DNA from: Alphaproteobacteria bacterium
GTDB taxonomy: Bacteria > Pseudomonadota > Alphaproteobacteria > Rhizobiales > GCA-2746425
Assembly (NCBI GenBank): GCA_024743215.1
Contig: JANSWZ010000008.1
Location: 156,003-220,002 of the forward strand
Length of the DNA stretch: 64,000 nt
Direction of reading: 5' to 3'
Shown one piece after another: positions 25,864 to 34,159 of this stretch. Position 1 is the stretch's first letter, and the number at the start of each line of letters is the position of its first letter. Both the position numbers and the translations under genes were made by a program. Under the pieces are notes generated by a model that was not told the DNA's origin, did not search any database, and was given only the letters and a program-made list of their open reading frames with translations.

Positions 25864-26777
25864 TGTCAATTGTCGCAAACCTTCGATCCCATCAGAAACG
25901 CGCCAAACGCATTTCATTCGAGTTTTTCCCGCCCAAATCGGATGCAGGGGAAAAACAGGTCTGGTCGGCAATCAACCGATTGAGCCTGTTTGGCCCTTCC
26001 TTTGTGTCCGTCACATATGGCGCTGGTGGCAGCACCAGAGAGCGCACACATCGCACAGTTGCTGAACTGGCGAAAAACGCTTCCATGCGTCCTGCTGCAC
26101 ACCTCACCTGTGTCGATGCGACCAGAGACGAAGTCGACGCTGTTGTGGATGGCTACGCCAAAGCTGGCGTGAAACACATTGTCGCCCTGCGCGGAGATGT
26201 ACAAAACGGTGAAAGCCATTTCGTTCCTCACCCGCAAGGATACCAGAATGCTGCCGATCTGGTCGGCGGCATCTCAAAACGGGGTGATTTTGAAATTTCA
26301 GTTGCCGCCTATCCTGAACGCCACCCGGACAGCCCAAGCTGGGACCACGAGCTAGACAATCTGAAACGCAAGGTCGATGCAGGTGCTAACCGCGCTATCA
26401 CGCAATTTTTCTTCGACAATGATCTGTTTGAGGCCTTTGTCGAGCGGGCGCGGGCAGCGGGAATTTCAATTCCAATCGTCCCGGGTTTGCTCCCGGTTTA
26501 TAAATTCTCACAAACCCGCTCTTTTGCAGAGCGATGCGGCGCGAATGTACCATATTGGCTGAAGCTGGCCTTCAATGGTCTGGATGATGATCTGGACACC
26601 CAAAGACTGGTTTCCACTGCTATCCTTGCCGAACAGGTTTTTGACCTGGCCGAACGCGGTTTCGAGGATGTTCATTTCTACACTTTGAACCGGTCAGAAA
26701 TCGTATTCGCAGTGTGTCATCTGATGGGGCTTGGGCCGGAACTTCAGGCCGTGGAAACCGATACTCAGGCCGCCTGA
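25863..26777 (+). CDS. metF: 5,10-methylenetetrahydrofolate reductase MetF
   Basis: MetF uses FAD and NADH to make 5-methyltetrahydrofolate, the methyl donor for methionine synthesis. The 304-residue TIM-barrel protein shows ISFEFFPPKSDAGE (with the catalytic Glu), SVTYGAGGSTRERT, HLTCVDATRDEV, HIVALRGD, AAYPERHPDS, NRAITQFFFDN and VPGLLPV in the family order. Its start overlaps the regulator's stop (TGATG), so both are made from one message. metH or metE is not next to it in this window. Confidence 0.95.
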   Translation: MSIVANLRSHQKRAKRISFEFFPPKSDAGEKQVWSAINRLSLFGPSFVSVTYGAGGSTRERTHRTVAELAKNASMRPAAHLTCVDATRDEVDAVVDGYAKAGVKHIVALRGDVQNGESHFVPHPQGYQNAADLVGGISKRGDFEISVAAYPERHPDSPSWDHELDNLKRKVDAGANRAITQFFFDNDLFEAFVERARAAGISIPIVPGLLPVYKFSQTRSFAERCGANVPYWLKLAFNGLDDDLDTQRLVSTAILAEQVFDLAERGFEDVHFYTLNRSEIVFAVCHLMGLGPELQAVETDTQAA

Positions 26778-27046
26778 CAGCGTCTCTCAAGCCACACTGC
26801 AAACCAACTTCAAATTTGAAACTGTGAAAATTCCAACGGCTGCGCAGTGCGTCGGATGAACGGATTGACGAGCATCTGCCCCTGCCAGCCAATGGTCCGG
26901 CTTAAACCGCGAACCTGCGTCTCAAGAAATTGAGATCGCGCGCTTTCGTGTGGCATGCTCCATCAGGACTGACCCATCTGGGGGATATTGCGGAGCTCTG
27001 TGATGGTCCACTGTGGTTTCGGGGGTGAACCAGAATGGAGACAATC
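26778..27046. other. Intergenic region upstream of the lanthipeptide precursor gene
   Basis: These 269 bases hold no gene I can support. A short inverted repeat (TCTCAA-N4-TTGAGA, near 26921-26936) is present. The promoter of the lanthipeptide operon must lie here or read through from metF. No operator could be assigned to the response regulator encoded downstream. Confidence 0.4.
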
Positions 27047-27424
27047 ATGAATAAGTCCAAATCCACAAGTGCCTTGCTGGCGCTAGCGGTCGCATTGCCG
27101 AATTTCATCACGCCAGTGATTGCGGCGCAAAACACCGGCGCTACTGTTCTACCTGTCGCGGAAAAGCGTGTGGCTCCGACACAAAAAATGCAGATGAAGA
27201 AGGCTCAGCCTGCTCAGCTCAAGAAAATGCTGAATGAAGAACTTGCGAAAATGACGCCTGCTGAAAAAAAGCAGATTGGTCAGGCAAGGATCAACCAACT
27301 CAAAGCTATTAGCGGTGATGAGATCGCACGCGGCGGTTGCTTTACACAGGGCGTTGGTTGTCAGGGGACAAGCGGTTTTACCAGCGGAGTGCTCTGCTGC
27401 GTAATCATAAGGACAGGCCTGTAG
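27047..27424 (+). CDS. lanA: Class II lanthipeptide precursor (LanA) with signal-peptide-like N-terminus
   Basis: The 125-residue product has three parts. Residues 1-26 look like a Sec signal: basic start MNKSKS, hydrophobic LLALAVALPNFI, and a possible V-I-A cleavage site. Residues 27-97 are a charged helical leader (LKKMLNEELAKMTPAEKKQ) ending in Gly-Gly. Residues 98-125 are the putative core, beginning CFTQGVGC, with Cys at core positions 1, 8, 20 and 21 and six Ser/Thr (3, 11, 12, 15, 16, 26) available for dehydration. GGAG with ideal spacing selects the ATG at 27047 over one at 27035. It lies 139 bases before lanM. The pairing makes a lanthipeptide substrate the best explanation, though no known lanthipeptide matches. 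Confidence 0.8.
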   Translation: MNKSKSTSALLALAVALPNFITPVIAAQNTGATVLPVAEKRVAPTQKMQMKKAQPAQLKKMLNEELAKMTPAEKKQIGQARINQLKAISGDEIARGGCFTQGVGCQGTSGFTSGVLCCVIIRTGL

Positions 27425-27442
27425 CCATTCCCCGTATCTATT

Positions 27443-27487
27443 TATGCGCCGCCAATGGACCGCAAGCAGTTTTGTTGTCGGCGCATA
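27443..27487 (+). terminator. Inverted repeat between the precursor and LanM genes
   Basis: A perfect 9-bp repeat (27443-27451 with 27479-27487) flanks a 27-base loop, 18 bases after the precursor stop. No T tract follows. It fits a partial terminator or RNA-stabilising structure that would let precursor mRNA exceed synthetase mRNA, a known habit of lanthipeptide operons. The long loop weakens the claim. Confidence 0.45.
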
Positions 27488-27563
27488 TAATCCTCTTGGC
27501 TCGTTTCAAAGCTATGCTTCTTGACGCGAGCCAATCGAGCAAGTTGCAAACCTGGACAACAAG

Positions 27564-30530
27564 ATGACCGCGCAAAGCAACTCTGAGAATGTGAGACTTG
27601 CAGAACCGGAGCGATGTGCAGAATGGGGCGTTTTTTTTGATGAAGCGTTTGCCAACGCGAAGGCTGACGAACGTTACTCTTTACCCGGAGAAGGACGGGA
27701 ATTCGCCCACGTTGCTTGGCCACTCATTGAACTTTCGACAAAACCGGTCGCTCAAAAAATCACGCAGCTTTGGCAATTTGGGATTGTTCACCCAGAACAC
27801 ATAAGCTCCATTTTTGCAGCGATTGTCGCCCCCCTCTGGGAGAGTGTTTTTTCCAAGGTATCGCGCCTAATTGTGCTGGAGTTTGCCGCTGCACAATCAA
27901 CCGGAATGCTCGACGCTCCAAGCAGCAGCAACAACTATGAAATGTTTGCTGAATGTCTCCAGGATACAGGGTTTTCTGAAGCGCTTTTGAAACGCAATCC
28001 TCACCTGTGCGAATTGTTAAGTGTCATTTGCCAGAACTGGCGGGCTGCTTCATTGGAGTTCCTTGAGCATCTGCATGCTGATTGGGACGCTCTCCAGCAT
28101 CATTTCCCATTTGCGCTGAGTGACAAGGTCACTGCTATCCGGTCTTCATTGGGCGATACGCACCGCCACGGTCGATCGGTTATGATCATTGAATTCAGCA
28201 GCGGACAGCAACTGGTTTACAAGCCCCGAAACCTTGCGGTTGAAGTGCATTACGGACGTTTTGCATCGTGGTTCAACTCCGCTGCCGGCGAAGATATGAT
28301 ACGCTGCGTTGATGCACTGAATATGGAAACACACGGCTGGTGCGAACACATTGAGCATTTGCCCGTTTCAAATGCAGATGATCTTGCAGAATACTTCAGC
28401 CGGCTCGGAGCGTTGATGGCAGTTGCACGCGTACTGGGGCTGACCGACCTGCACAGTGAAAATCTGATCGCACAGGGTGGGTGGCCGGTCATCATTGATC
28501 TTGAGACATTGTTTCATCCCCTGGCTGGTGATCTGCGTCCGGATGACACCCAACCAGCCGCTTCAAAAGCCTTGCGCAAGATCCATGACAAATCTGTGGC
28601 CGCAACAGGGCTACTACCCATACGCAAGGCCTTGTCGAACGTGCAGGACAAAGCGATCAATCTGGCCGGAATGTCAGACACAGCAGGCCAAAAGACACCC
28701 TTTGAGGTGCCAATGTGGCACCATGCCGGATCCGATGAAATGAGGCTGATTGAGGGACGCCAAACACTGTCAGGGGACGCCAATGTACCCCTGTTGGATG
28801 GTCAAAGAATCTCTCCAGAGCCATATTTGGAGCATGTACTGGAGGGTTTTCGTAAAGCTTACGTCATTCTTGAGGAAAATCGGGAAACGCTTCTCGCTGC
28901 AACAGGCCCGCTTGCAGACTTTGGCGACGACCCGATACGCGTCGTCATTCGTGCAACTCAAACCTATTTGTTCCTGTTGGTTGACGGATCACATCCCGAT
29001 CTTCTGGAAAGCCCCGAGAAGAAGCAAAGCTGGTTTGGAGAGGCACTGAAGGAAGCAAACCAGTCGCACATTCTGACAAGTCTGTGTCAGCCTGAAATCG
29101 CGGCTCTGTGGCGCAATGACGTTCCCTATTTTGAAACGACGGTCAACAGTGAGGATATCATGACATGCGACGGTCAGTTGATAGAAAACGTTTTACCTCG
29201 GACAGGACTGGCGATCAGCCGACAGATTATCACCGAATTGGGTCCCGAAGATCTGCGCCGCCAATGCTGGTTGACAGAAGTGGCATTGACGAAGGCCGAT
29301 GAACCCAAAGCGCACCTTGTTGTATCAACGAACAGCCGGGCTGCCGCAAAACGCTCTCAAAGTGGCATTCATGATACCGCATTGGCGATCGCGCATCGCG
29401 CGGCAATAGACATTTGCGAGCACGCGACTGTCACAGATGGACATGCAAGCTGGATGACAGTGCAGGAAGGAAGCGGTGGCTCCCTGACAACCCGGTTGGC
29501 CGGGCTTGATCTGTATAGCGGCCTGCCCGGCATTGCTCTTTTTCTGTCACAGGCCGGTCGCGCACTTGATAACGCCCAGGTTCTAACGGTTGCAAAAGCA
29601 GCAACATGTGAGCTTCTGTCTGCCCTCTCCTTACAAAAGCACACCGAGATGAGTGTTGGTGGTTTCTCTGGAACCGGAGGCTTGTTTTTCGCGCTTCACG
29701 TTCTGGCCAACGAGCACCCCGAACTTGGCTGCCTTGAGGCCAGTCGACAGATATTGTCGAACATCACCACCGTGGGACTTTCTGCAGCACCGTTGGAGTT
29801 GGTCGATGGTTTGGCGGGATTGCTGCTCGGAACGCAGCACATTCAATCCAGCGGTCCTCTTCAAAGATCGATCTGCTACGAGACCATAAACAGGCTGGAG
29901 CAGGCAATTGAGAACAATGATCCAGTCTTTCAGCTGTTCGCCGCCAAAGGGATGGCGCATGGTGTTGAAGGCTTGCAATTCGCGTTGACCCGATCAAGCC
30001 AGAACGACGACCACGAACTGAAGGTGTTGTGCGCAAAAGGTCTTGGTCTGCTCAAAGAATTGCCACCAACTGCGCCCGAACTCGAACTGAAAAACATTCA
30101 GAAAGCACCGATTGCATGGTGTAACGGTCTCACCGGAATGCTCTTTGCGAATAGCATAAACCAGCAGGAACACACAGAAACAATCGCTCGAGAACTGATA
30201 GCAAAGCTGGAAGCGCAAGACTGCTCGGATGACAGCCTGTGTCACGGTACGATGGGCGCGCTACAGGCATTGCAGCACATGGCGCCAGCTCTGCCAAACG
30301 GCGATACATACGACATCAAAAGCCTGACTGAAAGCATCCTGACGCGAATGATATCGAATGGTGCACAATGCGGCACAGTCAATGGCGTTTTTTCCCCCGG
30401 TCTGATGGACGGAATGGCCGGCATCGGCATGGCTGCCCTGGGCATTGCGGATCAGCAACGAACTTCAGTGATACCCCTGATGGCTTACAACTCCGCACCC
30501 ATTGCGACCAACTCGGCGCCAAAGCCATGA
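27564..30530 (+). CDS. lanM: Class II lanthipeptide synthetase LanM
   Basis: LanM dehydrates Ser/Thr of the precursor (through phosphorylation and elimination) and adds Cys thiols to make thioether rings. The length of 988 residues is typical. In the DUF4135 kinase-like half are LVYKPRNL (Lys220), TDLHSENL (Asp295, His297, Asn300) and IIDLETLF (Asp312, Glu314), matching the active-site pattern of CylM. The LanC-like half begins near residue 650 (YSGLPGIALFLSQ) and keeps all three zinc ligands: Cys853 in WCNG and Cys893-His894 in CHG. The enzyme therefore looks fully active. The stop overlaps the next gene (ATGA). The ribosome-binding site is weak. Confidence 0.95.
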   Translation: MTAQSNSENVRLAEPERCAEWGVFFDEAFANAKADERYSLPGEGREFAHVAWPLIELSTKPVAQKITQLWQFGIVHPEHISSIFAAIVAPLWESVFSKVSRLIVLEFAAAQSTGMLDAPSSSNNYEMFAECLQDTGFSEALLKRNPHLCELLSVICQNWRAASLEFLEHLHADWDALQHHFPFALSDKVTAIRSSLGDTHRHGRSVMIIEFSSGQQLVYKPRNLAVEVHYGRFASWFNSAAGEDMIRCVDALNMETHGWCEHIEHLPVSNADDLAEYFSRLGALMAVARVLGLTDLHSENLIAQGGWPVIIDLETLFHPLAGDLRPDDTQPAASKALRKIHDKSVAATGLLPIRKALSNVQDKAINLAGMSDTAGQKTPFEVPMWHHAGSDEMRLIEGRQTLSGDANVPLLDGQRISPEPYLEHVLEGFRKAYVILEENRETLLAATGPLADFGDDPIRVVIRATQTYLFLLVDGSHPDLLESPEKKQSWFGEALKEANQSHILTSLCQPEIAALWRNDVPYFETTVNSEDIMTCDGQLIENVLPRTGLAISRQIITELGPEDLRRQCWLTEVALTKADEPKAHLVVSTNSRAAAKRSQSGIHDTALAIAHRAAIDICEHATVTDGHASWMTVQEGSGGSLTTRLAGLDLYSGLPGIALFLSQAGRALDNAQVLTVAKAATCELLSALSLQKHTEMSVGGFSGTGGLFFALHVLANEHPELGCLEASRQILSNITTVGLSAAPLELVDGLAGLLLGTQHIQSSGPLQRSICYETINRLEQAIENNDPVFQLFAAKGMAHGVEGLQFALTRSSQNDDHELKVLCAKGLGLLKELPPTAPELELKNIQKAPIAWCNGLTGMLFANSINQQEHTETIARELIAKLEAQDCSDDSLCHGTMGALQALQHMAPALPNGDTYDIKSLTESILTRMISNGAQCGTVNGVFSPGLMDGMAGIGMAALGIADQQRTSVIPLMAYNSAPIATNSAPKP

Positions 30531-30811
30531 GAGTATCAATCTTCATGGCACTAGCGGTTTTCTGGGGCATGGGAACCATCACGCCCGACAAACAGACAGA
30601 GGCGGCAGCCTGCAATCCACTCACGGTCACGAGCAGCGGCACGGCGACGTCGCAGCGCATAGCTGAACGCAATGCAAAAGTATCATTGATGGCGCAACTG
30701 GAGGATCTTTATCCAGGCGAGTTCAGATCAAGAATGATGGGACCAGTTGAATATGACTGCAAGAACCCATTATTGTGGCGCTGCGCAGCCAAGGTGAAAA
30801 TCTGCAACTAG
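30527..30811 (+). CDS. Small secreted four-cysteine protein of the lanthipeptide operon
   Basis: This 94-residue protein starts in a 4-base overlap with lanM. A signal peptide covers roughly residues 1-28 (MRVSIFMALAVFWGM, ending EAAA). The mature part is about 66 residues with Cys29, Cys78, Cys86 and Cys93, likely forming two disulfides in the periplasm, and a central helix (RIAERNAKVSLMAQLEDL). I recognise no family. Translational coupling to lanM suggests a role in the system: immunity, a periplasmic helper for the secreted peptide, or a sensor partner. None of these is shown by the sequence. Confidence 0.75.
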   Translation: MRVSIFMALAVFWGMGTITPDKQTEAAACNPLTVTSSGTATSQRIAERNAKVSLMAQLEDLYPGEFRSRMMGPVEYDCKNPLLWRCAAKVKICN

Positions 30812-30874
30812 CAGATTTAGAATTCGTCACCTTGTTAAGACAAGGCCTGCACTCAATTGGAAAGCGTCTGTGAC

Positions 30875-31387
30875 ATGAGCATCCAAGCCCCAGTATTGCG
30901 ACTGAAAAGACCGTCTGAAATGCAGCCCTTCCGCTGGTCTGTTTTTCTGTTTTCACTGTGTGTGTCCGGCTCAGTCATGTTTTTGGTCGGGCTCACCATG
31001 GACAATGGGTTACGTGTGTTCGGAATCGGAATTTCGTCCTGGTTTGACTCCTTGTGGGACTCTTTTCTGGGTATTTTTTTCGCGACCTTCATTGCACCAT
31101 TGTTCTGGCGCATAGGGCTGATAACATTTCCGCAATATCTGTTGGGCGCCTTTGCTTTGGCTGCACCGATCACAATCATATCCGTTTTGGTGCTTTCGCG
31201 TTTTTATGATGTCAGCATCGAAGTGCCGGGGATTAATTCCTCAGCGTTCCCCGATCAATCATTCGCAATCTCGGCCTATATCAGGCTCATCCGCGCCGTT
31301 GTATTTATTCCTGTTTTTCTTTGGGTGTTTTACTGGGTCTTTCACATTTGTTTTGGAATGGCACCCAAGAGCTTCAAGCATGACTGA
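30875..31387 (+). CDS. Four-helix membrane protein of the lanthipeptide operon, function unknown
   Basis: This is a 170-residue protein with four predicted membrane helices (around residues 20-45, 60-80, 85-110 and 140-165) and short polar ends. It resembles no transporter I know and carries no ATP-binding or peptidase motif, so it is not a LanT. The start at 30875 has GGAAAG about 10 bases in front. Its stop overlaps the histidine kinase start, so the two proteins are probably made together. It could be an immunity protein, an export helper or a signalling partner of the kinase. Confidence 0.7.
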   Translation: MSIQAPVLRLKRPSEMQPFRWSVFLFSLCVSGSVMFLVGLTMDNGLRVFGIGISSWFDSLWDSFLGIFFATFIAPLFWRIGLITFPQYLLGAFALAAPITIISVLVLSRFYDVSIEVPGINSSAFPDQSFAISAYIRLIRAVVFIPVFLWVFYWVFHICFGMAPKSFKHD

Positions 31388-33275
31388 ATACGGAAAAAAA
31401 GACGCGTCCATACGGTTTTCTCCACAACTCCCCAAGAAGATATTTCTTCTCAGTCAGGCCGACCGTCCCGCTGAAATCAAGCTGGCGCTACTTGAATCAG
31501 CTGTTTTTGACGGTTGGATCGGCATGCTGATTAACATCAACACGGCGATTTTTGTCGGGTTGATTTCCCTCACCGCAGGGTTTGGTCCAATCGCTTCGTT
31601 GACGTTTTTGACGGTGCAAATCACATTCACGATTATCGGCACAGTCATATTGCTCTTCCTGCAAATTCGGCAGCAATCCAATCGTCCGGTTCAATCAAAT
31701 ATTGCGGAGCGATTGATCATCTTTGCAGATTTGCTTGTGATGTTCGGCTGGGGATTTTGCATTTTGTTGTTCATGTCGCCCTTGATCTATGAGCGCATGC
31801 TTCTGATCATAGTTTTGACGACGGCCGCGGGCATCGGCTCAGCGACATTGAATTCCCGGCTTCTGCCCGCATTGATTCTGGGGCGCATCATTCTCTTTCT
31901 GCCCAGTATTGCCTATTGTTTCTGGGAACAGCCCCCGTTCTGGGGCCTTTTGATTTGCACATTGTTATTTGCAACAATTGTTTCGATTGGCATTGGTTAC
32001 GCCATCCACATTCAGCATCTCAACGAGGCCAATCTTGCCTACAAACTGCGTGAAACCAGTGTATTGCTTGAGCAGCAATCATTCGCATTGGAAAGGTCGC
32101 TTTCTCTGGAAAATCAAGCGCAGGAACGCGTGCTTAAAGAGACTAAGCTTCGAGAGAGCTTTTTGCACTCGATCAGCCACGATCTCAGCCAGCCATTGAG
32201 TGCGTTGGCTCTCCACCTTAACAATTTGGCGCATCAGCGCCTGCCAAAGGTTGCAAACGCTTCCACTGCAGCTGCCCAGCAATGCCTGCGTTCGGCCAAG
32301 GGTCTTATAGAAAGCGTTTCGCAGTTGGCGTGGATCAAGGAAAACCTCCCTGCTCCGAAATTTGAGAGTACAGACATACATGCTCTGATCAGCAGGCTCG
32401 TCGACGAACTGCGTCCGGTTGTCGAGGATGCGGGGTTGCGACTGACATATGTCCCCACATCGGTATTCGTGCGCGCTGATCCGGAGTTTCTGGAGCGGGT
32501 GCTGCGCAATCTTGCCTACAATGCAGTTCAATATACAGCCAATGGGCGAATCTCGATTGGCGTCCGGCGACGCTCAGGAGGATTGGCTGAGATCATCGTC
32601 GCCGATACTGGACTGGGCATATCGCCCAATGAGCAACAGCAGATATTCAGCGCCTTCTATCAAATTGACGCGCTCAAAGTGCGCCAGTCAGGTAATGTGG
32701 GCCTGGGACTGTCCATCGTCAGCGACCTCGTGAGCGCAATGAATGGCCAAATAACGCTGCAAAGCCGCAAGGGCCATGGCTCAAGATTTGGAGTTGTACT
32801 GCCTCTTGCAGCAGGCACGTCACAATTTCGGGAACAAGGCTCTGAAGTTCCAACATCAGACACACACAGCGCCACTCCGGCCAATCAGCACATATTGCTG
32901 GTTGAAGATAGCCTGCACTATCAAACCTCCATCGCGGCCATGATTCAAAGTCTTGGTTACAGTGTCGAAATTATTGGCGAACGGGCCGAAATCATGGGCG
33001 TTCCAGATGATAAGCTGGACAACAGTGATTTTCTGATTGTGGATTTTGATCTGGGCGGGGGGCTCACAGCCTTTGATTTTCTGGCCCGGAGCCCATCAAA
33101 TCTGATGCCCAAATGTGTGATCATTTCACAGTATGACAACCCAGACATGATCCTTCACATCAAGGATCAGGGCGGGCGCTTTCTAAAGAAGCCTTTTATG
33201 CCGGAGGACCTGGCAATGGCCTTGCGTGTTGTGGAAAAAAGCTGGCAACGAAACGACAGCAACTCTGTCAGTTAA
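31380..33275 (+). CDS. Hybrid sensor histidine kinase with six-helix membrane input
   Basis: This is a 631-residue protein read from the ATG at 31380, which overlaps the membrane protein gene; a longer in-frame reading lies inside that gene. Residues about 45-220 form roughly six membrane helices without a sizeable periplasmic loop. A coiled-coil linker follows, then HisKA with SISHDLSQPL (His267), an HATPase domain (NLAYNAVQYTANG, VADTGLGIS, GNVGLGLSIV) and a C-terminal receiver (ILLVEDS, LIVDFDLGG with Asp555, FLKKPF). It is last in the same-strand lanthipeptide locus. Its 3' end overlaps that of the response regulator on the other strand by 8 bases. Confidence 0.88.
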   Translation: MTEYGKKDASIRFSPQLPKKIFLLSQADRPAEIKLALLESAVFDGWIGMLININTAIFVGLISLTAGFGPIASLTFLTVQITFTIIGTVILLFLQIRQQSNRPVQSNIAERLIIFADLLVMFGWGFCILLFMSPLIYERMLLIIVLTTAAGIGSATLNSRLLPALILGRIILFLPSIAYCFWEQPPFWGLLICTLLFATIVSIGIGYAIHIQHLNEANLAYKLRETSVLLEQQSFALERSLSLENQAQERVLKETKLRESFLHSISHDLSQPLSALALHLNNLAHQRLPKVANASTAAAQQCLRSAKGLIESVSQLAWIKENLPAPKFESTDIHALISRLVDELRPVVEDAGLRLTYVPTSVFVRADPEFLERVLRNLAYNAVQYTANGRISIGVRRRSGGLAEIIVADTGLGISPNEQQQIFSAFYQIDALKVRQSGNVGLGLSIVSDLVSAMNGQITLQSRKGHGSRFGVVLPLAAGTSQFREQGSEVPTSDTHSATPANQHILLVEDSLHYQTSIAAMIQSLGYSVEIIGERAEIMGVPDDKLDNSDFLIVDFDLGGGLTAFDFLARSPSNLMPKCVIISQYDNPDMILHIKDQGGRFLKKPFMPEDLAMALRVVEKSWQRNDSNSVS

Positions 33276-33879
33276 GCCCATGCGACCGCGCGAAATCTAT
33301 CGCTTCAATACGGTTTGCGACACCAAACCTTCGATAGATATCTCGCAAATGAGACTTTGTTGTTTCCGGTGAAATGGCCAACAGCCTCGCGACTTCCTTA
33401 TTTGACAGGCCCTTCGACACGAGAACGAGGATTTCCAATTGCCTTGGTGTCAGTTCAAACCGTTTCGCCAACAAGGTGCTGGCAGGAGTTACAGTGGCTG
33501 GGGTTTTGCCGTTCAACAGCGATGAGACAGCATCGACAAGCACGAGTGGATCCACTGCCTTGCTAAGAAAGAGGTCTGCTCCTGCATCCAGAGACCTGCG
33601 CTTGTCAGATGGATTTATTGAGGCGCTTACAATCAGGATTTTGCAGGCCGGCAGATCATCAGATAACTGCGCGATCAGGTCCGGCACATTGCATCCTGGA
33701 ACGTAGAAATCCATGATAACAATATCAGGGCTGTTCGCAGAATCTTGCAACGCCTCCAACAACTCGCCAGCTTCATCGAAAGCCTTGCAGTCAATTTCAT
33801 CGCCAATTGAACCGAGCAAAAGCTGTAGACCCGTCAAAAACAGCTTGTGGTCATCGAGCACAAAGACGGATTTCATAGC
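33268..33879 (-). CDS. NarL/LuxR-type response regulator
   Basis: This 203-residue DNA-binding regulator starts MKSVFVLDDHKLFLTG. The receiver holds the acidic pair Asp8-Asp9, the phosphoacceptor Asp56 (IVIMDFYVPG) and FLSKAVDPL with the conserved Lys. The C-terminal HTH is of LuxR type: LTPRQLEILVLVSKGLSNKEVARLLAISPETTKSHL. It faces the hybrid kinase tail-to-tail, and together they would form a phosphorelay or parallel two-component pair. Its promoter is shared with the divergent azoR region. Lanthipeptide genes are plausible targets, by position only. Confidence 0.88.
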   Translation of the reverse strand, partial: AMKSVFVLDDHKLFLTGLQLLLGSIGDEIDCKAFDEAGELLEALQDSANSPDIVIMDFYVPGCNVPDLIAQLSDDLPACKILIVSASINPSDKRRSLDAGADLFLSKAVDPLVLVDAVSSLLNGKTPATVTPASTLLAKRFELTPRQLEILVLVSKGLSNKEVARLLAISPETTKSHLRDIYRRFGVANRIEAIDFARSHGLN

Positions 33880-34159
33880 AGTACCTTTGGTCAAAATCGC
33901 AAAATCAAGTCAATCAAATCAAGTGTATTGCCTGCAGATGGAAATAATGCCTGCTAAACGAGGCATGGTCCAGATGGAATGGTTCTTGAGTTCCTAGAGC
34001 ATCATTTAGGCGATGTGGACAGCCCCTCCACAACATATAAACAGTGCAGCCGTATTGTTTCCATTTCAACGACAGTGTGTTGCATCGAGTCTGTATTCCA
34101 AAACGCTAGCATCACCCCCAATTATCTTTCATCGCAATTCACCGATGAAAGCAATAAAA

